This document shows, in pieces, positions 57,373 to 64,000 of a stretch of DNA of 64,000 nt (position 1 is its first letter; the number at the start of each line of letters is the position of its first letter). This DNA is from Vitrella brassicaformis. Its lineage: Eukaryota; Sar; Vitrellaceae. The notes below the pieces were generated by a model, which ran no database searches, was not told the origin of the DNA, and saw only the letters and a program-made list of their open reading frames with translations. The stretch lies in the NCBI GenBank assembly GCA_001179505.1, contig CDMY01000383.1, positions 1 to 64,000 of the forward strand, in the 5' to 3' direction. Position numbers and translations under genes: made by a program.

Positions 57373-57935
57373 TGCCCATTCGGACAGGCGGGGCCAAACA
57401 CGCCAGGCCAGCCATAGCAGCAGCACGGCAAAGGGCACTAGATGGCACACAGGGGTGCGAGGGGAGGGGCTGGGATGAGCAGGCAGGCAGGGAGAGGGAG
57501 GGGAGAGTGTGAGCGGGAGGGCTACTGCAGAGGGTGGATGGATGGGTGTGAGTGTGTTGATGTATATGTATCGGGGAGACGACTGAGTGAGTGGCTAGAG
57601 GCGAGGGATGACTGACAGATGGCGCATGCATGCATGCATGCATGGATGGATGGATGGATGGAGCATATCTGTAGTGGATGAAGTGATTCTCTTCTTGTGT
57701 GAATTGTGCGAATATCAAACTGACTGAAATGGCTGCGTGAATTGTGTATGGGACGCACAGCAGCCATACACCTACAGAAATGCTGTGACGCTTGACACTT
57801 TTCGGCTGATCGGGGTGTGTGTGTGTGCAGATAAAGCATTCAGTGTATTCCATCCATTCAATACGTTGACTCAATCGTCAACACATCAGTATCGTCCAAT
57901 GTCTGTCTGTCGGTGCCTCTGGCATGACTGTACGT
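57373..57935. other. convergent spacer
   Basis: The spacer has GCATGCATGCATGCATG (about 57626-57643) leading into GGAT repeats, and copy 2 of the 88-bp repeat. No gene was seen. Confidence 0.65.
57828..57915 (+). repeat. 88-bp dispersed repeat, copy 2
   Basis: This copy lies 20 bp beyond the stop codon of the minus-strand gene at 57936, so probably in its 3' UTR. It is about 91% identical to 54129-54216. Confidence 0.9.
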
Positions 57936-59067
57936 CTATTGTTTGTCCTCTGCTGGGTCACTTATCGTGCCTTTGCCATCAATCACACCGTTGGGCAGCG
58001 TCAGCACCTCTGATTTTTCGGGCTGCACAGGTGGAAACTGAGGCTGTGTCAGTCGGTTGCCTGCACACACGACACAACACACATATGAATGGATGGACGG
58101 ATTGATGGATGGATGGATGGATTGGTGGGTGGTGATTGTGTGTCTCACCGTATAGCGAGGGAGGAGCATTCATATGGGCTTCAGTCGACTCCACTGGGCC
58201 GTCTGGCTGTTGGTGTGTGGGCGCCGCCTTAGTCTGCTTCTGTCGGAATCTCAGTGCGGGCAGGCGGCTGCGCTTCGGCTGGGGGAAGACATACTTGGAC
58301 ATGACTCGAGTGATGCGCGTCTGACGGCAAGACAGAGACGCATTCATTGGATGGTCGTGTGTCGATTGTGATGAATGCGTGACGGCCGACTGACCGAGAT
58401 TGGATTAGGGATGGTGGCGAGGAGGGGTTCATATGCGGCGTGGACGACGTCACGGACGCGCTGCTGTGTCAGAGAAATGACGACACCGAAGAGACCACGC
58501 TGCTTCCTGTCTGTCTCACTCGTTTCTGGAGGTTGAGCAGTCGCTGCTTCTCACTCACGTAATCCTCCTCCTGACACACACACACACTCATTGATCGTGT
58601 CTCTTGTGTGTTTCTGTCTCTGGTTGATGTTCTGTGTGTGTTTGCGTACGTCGGCCCTTCGTTCTGTTTCTTCCAGCCGCAGCAATTTGTCGAGCGAGTC
58701 GAGCACATCCTGCGTGTCCTCCTGACCAACACAACTCACACACCAACACAACACAGAGAGAGAGAGAGAGAGATGCGCACGCACAATCTCCTCGTTGTGT
58801 GGTGTGGTGTCGTGTGTGTGTGACCTCAGGCGGATGAATGTTGATCTGACATGAACACACGACAGACACACACAACAATCGAGGTATGTGAGTCGTGTGT
58901 GTCTCGCTTGCGTGTGCACATACGGCGAAGTCAGACGAGCCAATGACTTCTTGACGGATGGCCTCGCGGCTCGCCGGACCAGCAAAGGGCAAGGCCGCAT
59001 GAGACACACGAAGGAGGACGGTGGCAAGCACAAACAACGACAGCGCATGACTGCGGCCACCCAGCAT
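57936..59067 (-). CDS. secreted or organelle-targeted small coiled protein
   Basis: Seven small exons (59067-58924, 58845-58825, 58721-58650, 58570-58520, 58463-58395, 58320-58149, 58060-57936) give 217 residues. A clear signal peptide (ALSLFVLATVLLRVSHA) is followed by ALPFAGPASREAIRQEV. Then comes a charged helical part (VLDSLDKLLRLEETERR, EKQRLLNLQKR) and VRDVVHAAYEPLLATIP. A basic patch (FPQPKRSRLPALRF) precedes a polar tail. The leader could be bipartite, given the Phe shortly after the cleavage site, but this is weaker than in the AlgH gene. Function unknown. Confidence 0.62.
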
Positions 59068-60017
59068 CACGGCAATCGATGAATGTGAGTGAGTGTGCGT
59101 CTCCCTCGCTCGATCGGTGTACATATGGTGGCACGCTTGATCGACTTTGTACACGTATGTTTTGTTGTGGTAATTAAGGTCTCTTCATTCCTTTCTCTGC
59201 GTCCACTCCCATTCACTGCACTACTGTACCGCTGTCTGTCTGTGTTTTGGACGGCCCATGATTGCCAGTTGCGATGCCTCTCAGATGGGACATCACAAAC
59301 GGCTACAATGGGCCAATCCAACACAGAAAGTCATCAGCAGCGAGACCGGATGGGATCAACAAGTCTGGCTTATGTAAAGAACGCCAGCGTCGACATCGTC
59401 ACCATGCATCGCTCGCATCCCTGTTCTTTCTCTCATCTCTCACGATGATGCCTTCCTTCCTTCCCACAGCTTTGCTGTCCCAATACGTACACAGTCTCAC
59501 ATATAACCCCGCGCCGAAAATGGTGAGGCGCATTGTCCATGCTGTGCGTAAGCGGCCTCTGTTTCTGTCGTTGGCATCCCGGCCCGAGAAGGTGTCACTC
59601 CGTTCCGGATCGAGAAAGGCGTGACAACTTCTCGTCCTCAAGGCCGACGACGGAAACAATGACGGCCACACAGCAGCATCTCTCGCAGAACTCAGCGATT
59701 CGATAAAGTGTTCAATCGTAGAGGTCAAAATGCTAAAAGGGAAGGAAGATGAATACACTCACCACACACTTGCACCACAGGCACCACAGACAGGCAGGCA
59801 GCTCGATAAAGGAGATATGGGGGAAAGAGAGGCAGGCAGGCAGGCAGGCAGGGAGGCACACACCCAGCCTCACACACGCAAAGTGGATGCCAGCGGATCG
59901 ACGAAAGAACACAGCTGCAATCACACACTGGCTGGCTGCTACAGAGACCCCACTTACACACAGTAAACCTATCAACCCATGCTCGCGGTCCCCCACTTAC
60001 ACATACTCACCACGCCC
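59068..60017. other. spacer between two minus-strand genes
   Basis: No gene can be supported. A possible + strand gene would be expected here from the alternating layout. Frames at 59089-59448 and 59262-59624 are open but have no family motif. The stretch from 59760 to 59860 has GGCA and CACA repeats. Confidence 0.45.
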
Positions 60018-62536
60018 CTACACGCTCACAGCGAGTCTCGCCACCGTCCTCACGTCCTCGAGCACCACGCCCACGCCCCTCTCTCGCGACCGCAGCTCTA
60101 CTGCAGGCACCTCGCCACCCACCCACGGAGTCACATCCCACAGGAAGGCCATGATCGCCGCATCGCTCAGCCCGCACACATTCAGGGGCACCGGCACCGA
60201 GCAGAAGAACGCCGGGGAGAAGCTGCCAGAAGCAACACCCAGCTCGTGCAGGAGGGGAGGGAAGGGAGGGGGCATCGACGGGGGCCACAACACATTCGGG
60301 TGGAAAGGGGGCGGTCGCCGCTCGTTGCGCATCTGGAGTGCGTCTGCGGGCAGTGAGGGGTCGCATCTTGGGGACGAGAGCGCTGGCTGCGGGTGGGGCG
60401 GCGACGACAGCAGGAGAGGATAGTTGTTGCGATGCGGATGGGCCTCCGTCAGCACGGGCGTGACAGGACACTCGGTATCCGAGGACGGGTTGGCCCTGTT
60501 GCCGCCACTGCCGTCATCATCAGACGCACTAGAGGACCCCGGTCGTCCTGAACCGACCACACCGTCCACCCCCTCACCGTTACAGCCGTTCGGCTCGCGC
60601 TGATGGTCATCGCCGTCCTCACTCGGCACGTGAACAGTCTCGGACGCTCCATCCACCGATGAAGGACACGACGGCAATGCGTTGTCGTTGTCGGCATCCA
60701 CCCTTCCTCCATCTGCGGTGGGGACGTCGTTCTCTGCCGGCTCGCACGACTCGCGAGGGGACGATCCGGTCCCATGATGATGATGCTGAGTGGCGGGGCG
60801 ATGGATAGACGCCCCGATAGATGGGACAGATCCGCCGCTGAAAGTCTCGTTGTTGTCAGCTGACAGATTGGGGCTCTTCTTGGCCGCAGCGGTTGCCTCC
60901 CTTTGGTCGGTCTTGCTGCCCTCCCTGTTGGCGTGTGTGTCTTGTTCCAGGGATTGCTGGTCCTCAGCAGCACGCTTCTCACCAGCCGCAGCGCCCCTGA
61001 TCTCGGTGCGAGGGCTGATGGCGTTGAGAGCGAGAGGGGGCAGTGTCAGCTCCACAATCGCGGGTCTCTCGTTCTCGGCCGTTCCCTGCCGTGTATGCGC
61101 ATGGCCGGCACTGCGTGCAGGACTTCTCCTGTCGCCATGGCCTTGGTCGAGACCAGCGGTGTCGCGAGGAGGGGCAGGTGTTGCGCTGCGTCTCGGAAGG
61201 GCCGGTGGAGTCGTGAAGGTATCGGGTGAGCGAGGGGTGTGGTGGCCAGATGCTCGCAATTGACGCAGCTGGGAGGTCAACAAGAGCACCTGTATGCTGT
61301 GAGCTGCACGCATGTAAACCACACGCACCAAAAATGCAGGACAGATGGATATTGACTGGTGGCTGTATGAGTCGGCGCACCTTGCACAGCGTCTTCCGCA
61401 ACCCTCATAGCGGCATGGTGATGCCTCTCCTCGATCACTGATTGTCACAATCACATCAACAACACGCACTAGATCCGTCACCATGCAGCCCACTTTCCCT
61501 CTCCACCCCTCCCCGCCTACATTTGCCCTCCTTCAGCAGCCGAGCCAGGATGCATCCACGCATCAGCGCCTTCCGCCACCGACTCGCCTCTCGCTGCGAT
61601 GGGGCGAAGAAGGCAAACTTGGGGCTCTCGGCACGTCTGAAGGCATCGATGATCCGCAGATCTTGGTCATCCTCTTCCCCGCTGTGGTGACTGGATGTCA
61701 GGGAGGGCGCGTGGGAAGGTGCGCATGAGTGTCCGGTGCTGTGGAGGGAGTCGCCATTCTCCTCGTCAATGTCAGCTGTCGAGGGGAGGGTGATACCCTC
61801 GGGTACGTCAAACACCAGCACACAGTTTGGGTAACCTGCGCACAGTGAAAACCCGGATCAGCGGATGTGAGTATCCCCTGTGAGCTGTCTGCCTGCCTGC
61901 CTGCCTGCCTTGAGTACCGTGGAAGCGCTTTGGACAGCATGCAGTAGACGATGTACTCAATATCTTGTATCCGCGAGGCTGGGTGAGGTAGCCTCGTGTG
62001 AAGTACAGTAGTACCGTGTTGCACAAGATCACGTGCCGCTCAACCCACGCATCTGCAAGGCAGGACACACACGTATGCGTTTCCTGCAGCCTCTTGTGCG
62101 TGTGTTTCTCATGCTCACAGGGACGATTGTTGCCTCTCTTGATCAGGGTGCCTGTGAGGTAGACGTCGTACACAGGCCAGTCGACTTCCATCGACACGAA
62201 CATGCGCGACGGCTCCTCGCCATCGCCATCGCCATCGCCATCTGCCATGGGGGAAGAGGGGGAAGTGGGGGAGATCTGCGTCCGAGCTGTGGGGGCAGAA
62301 GCCGAGACGCCGCAGAAGCCTTCGAATCTGATCTGCCGGGTGAAGCTGCCCGAAAATTCCTCTCCAAATGGCGCCACCCAACGAGGAGGAGCGTGCAGAC
62401 AGACACGACCACCACCACCACCATCACCACCACCATCACCATCACCATAAAGGCCAGCGGCGGTCGGAGCCACACAGGGGCAAGGCCAAGGCGAGACCAA
62501 AGGTGGAAGGAAGACGCGCGTGGGAGCCGCTGACAT
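60018..62536 (-). CDS. PH-domain protein with disordered C-terminus
   Basis: Five exons (62536-62119, 62052-61918, 61835-61521, 61437-61381, 61303-60018) give 736 residues. An N-terminal Gly/Asp run comes from ATC/ACC repeats. A pleckstrin-homology domain spans exons 1-3: YLTGTLIKRGNN, YAWVERHVILCNTVLLYF, YPNCVLVFDVPEG, then FAFFAPSQREASRWRKAL with the conserved late Trp. A short helix (EERHHHAAMRVAEDAV) follows. A long Ser/Asp/Pro-rich tail ends with a more ordered part (LNVCGLSDAAIMAFLWDV, RTVARLAVSV). PH domains often bind phosphoinositides; ligand unknown. Exon 4 is small but is the only joint that keeps phase. Confidence 0.75.
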
Positions 62537-62636
62537 CTCTTCTCTGTTTGTGGATGTCAGTACTTTTCACTCTGCACGTGCTGCGCGGCAGAGCGCGACA
62601 AACTGGTCGGGAGGAAGAGAGAAGAACTGCATTGCA
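62537..62636. promoter_or_regulatory. 100-bp divergent promoter, PH protein / CDPK
   Basis: A short spacer between the divergent ATGs at 62536 (-) and 62637 (+), with an in-frame upstream ATG (62520) on the + strand as an alternative start for the kinase. GCATTGCAATGC (62629-62640) is palindromic. Confidence 0.5.
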
Positions 62637-63998
<1,362 letters not shown>

Positions 63999-64000
63999 GC

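Noticed and set aside
59399-59758. Minus-strand 119-codon frame
   Set aside because: Its composition is Ser/Arg-rich and unlike neighbouring exons, and no domain or splice support was found.
62368-62460. Poly-His open frame on the + strand
   Set aside because: It comes from ACC/ATC repeats that encode the Gly/Asp run of the PH-domain protein on the minus strand.

Overview
This is nuclear DNA from a protist alveolate with a complex plastid, most like a chromerid alga such as Vitrella. That is my inference, from gene content and style. The introns are short (about 55-120 bp) and rich in TG, and acceptors usually read TGTGTGCAG. Coding DNA is GC-rich. The genes include intraflagellar transport protein IFT172, a plant-type vacuolar sorting receptor, a CDPK-like kinase and an AlgH/UPF0301 protein with a bipartite plastid-targeting leader. 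No bacterial operon, tRNA, rRNA or CRISPR array was seen. Most exon chains were worked out by hand from GT-AG boundaries, reading-frame continuity and conserved family motifs. Thirteen of the genes from 20 kb onward give exon sums divisible by three; one needs a short intron or frameshift near its 3' end and one runs off the window.

Region 1 (about 1-17.3 kb) is an accessory, duplication-rich stretch. All recognisable pieces lie on the + strand. It holds at least four intact or decayed copies, plus one relic, of a small three-exon gene family of unknown function. It also holds a Ulp1/SENP-like cysteine protease with a tandem duplication of its Cys-box end, scattered protein-kinase-like pieces, and low-complexity proteins. 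Eight copies of a short conserved element centred on CATTTTATAT occur here on the same strand, and I found none elsewhere in the window.

Region 2 (17.8-64 kb) is an orderly set of single-copy genes: an LRR-like protein (+), AlgH/UPF0301 (-), branched-chain aminotransferase (+), LC8-type dynein light chain (-), a two-TM F-box-like protein (+), a SulP anion transporter (-), IFT172 (+), a RING/CCCH/ankyrin-like protein (-), a small membrane protein (+), a SAC phosphoinositide phosphatase (-), TAF10 (+), a vacuolar sorting receptor (-), a proline-rich protein (+), a secreted coiled-coil protein (-), a PH-domain protein (-) and a CDPK-like kinase (+, cut by the window end). Strands alternate almost perfectly. 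Divergent pairs have starts 53-436 bp apart, and convergent pairs are usually separated by longer, microsatellite-rich spacers. Some of those spacers carry strong hairpins and an 88-bp repeat.

The core genes do not form one pathway. They cover flagellar transport, phosphoinositide metabolism, endomembrane sorting, transcription initiation and amino-acid metabolism, typical of a free-living flagellated alga.
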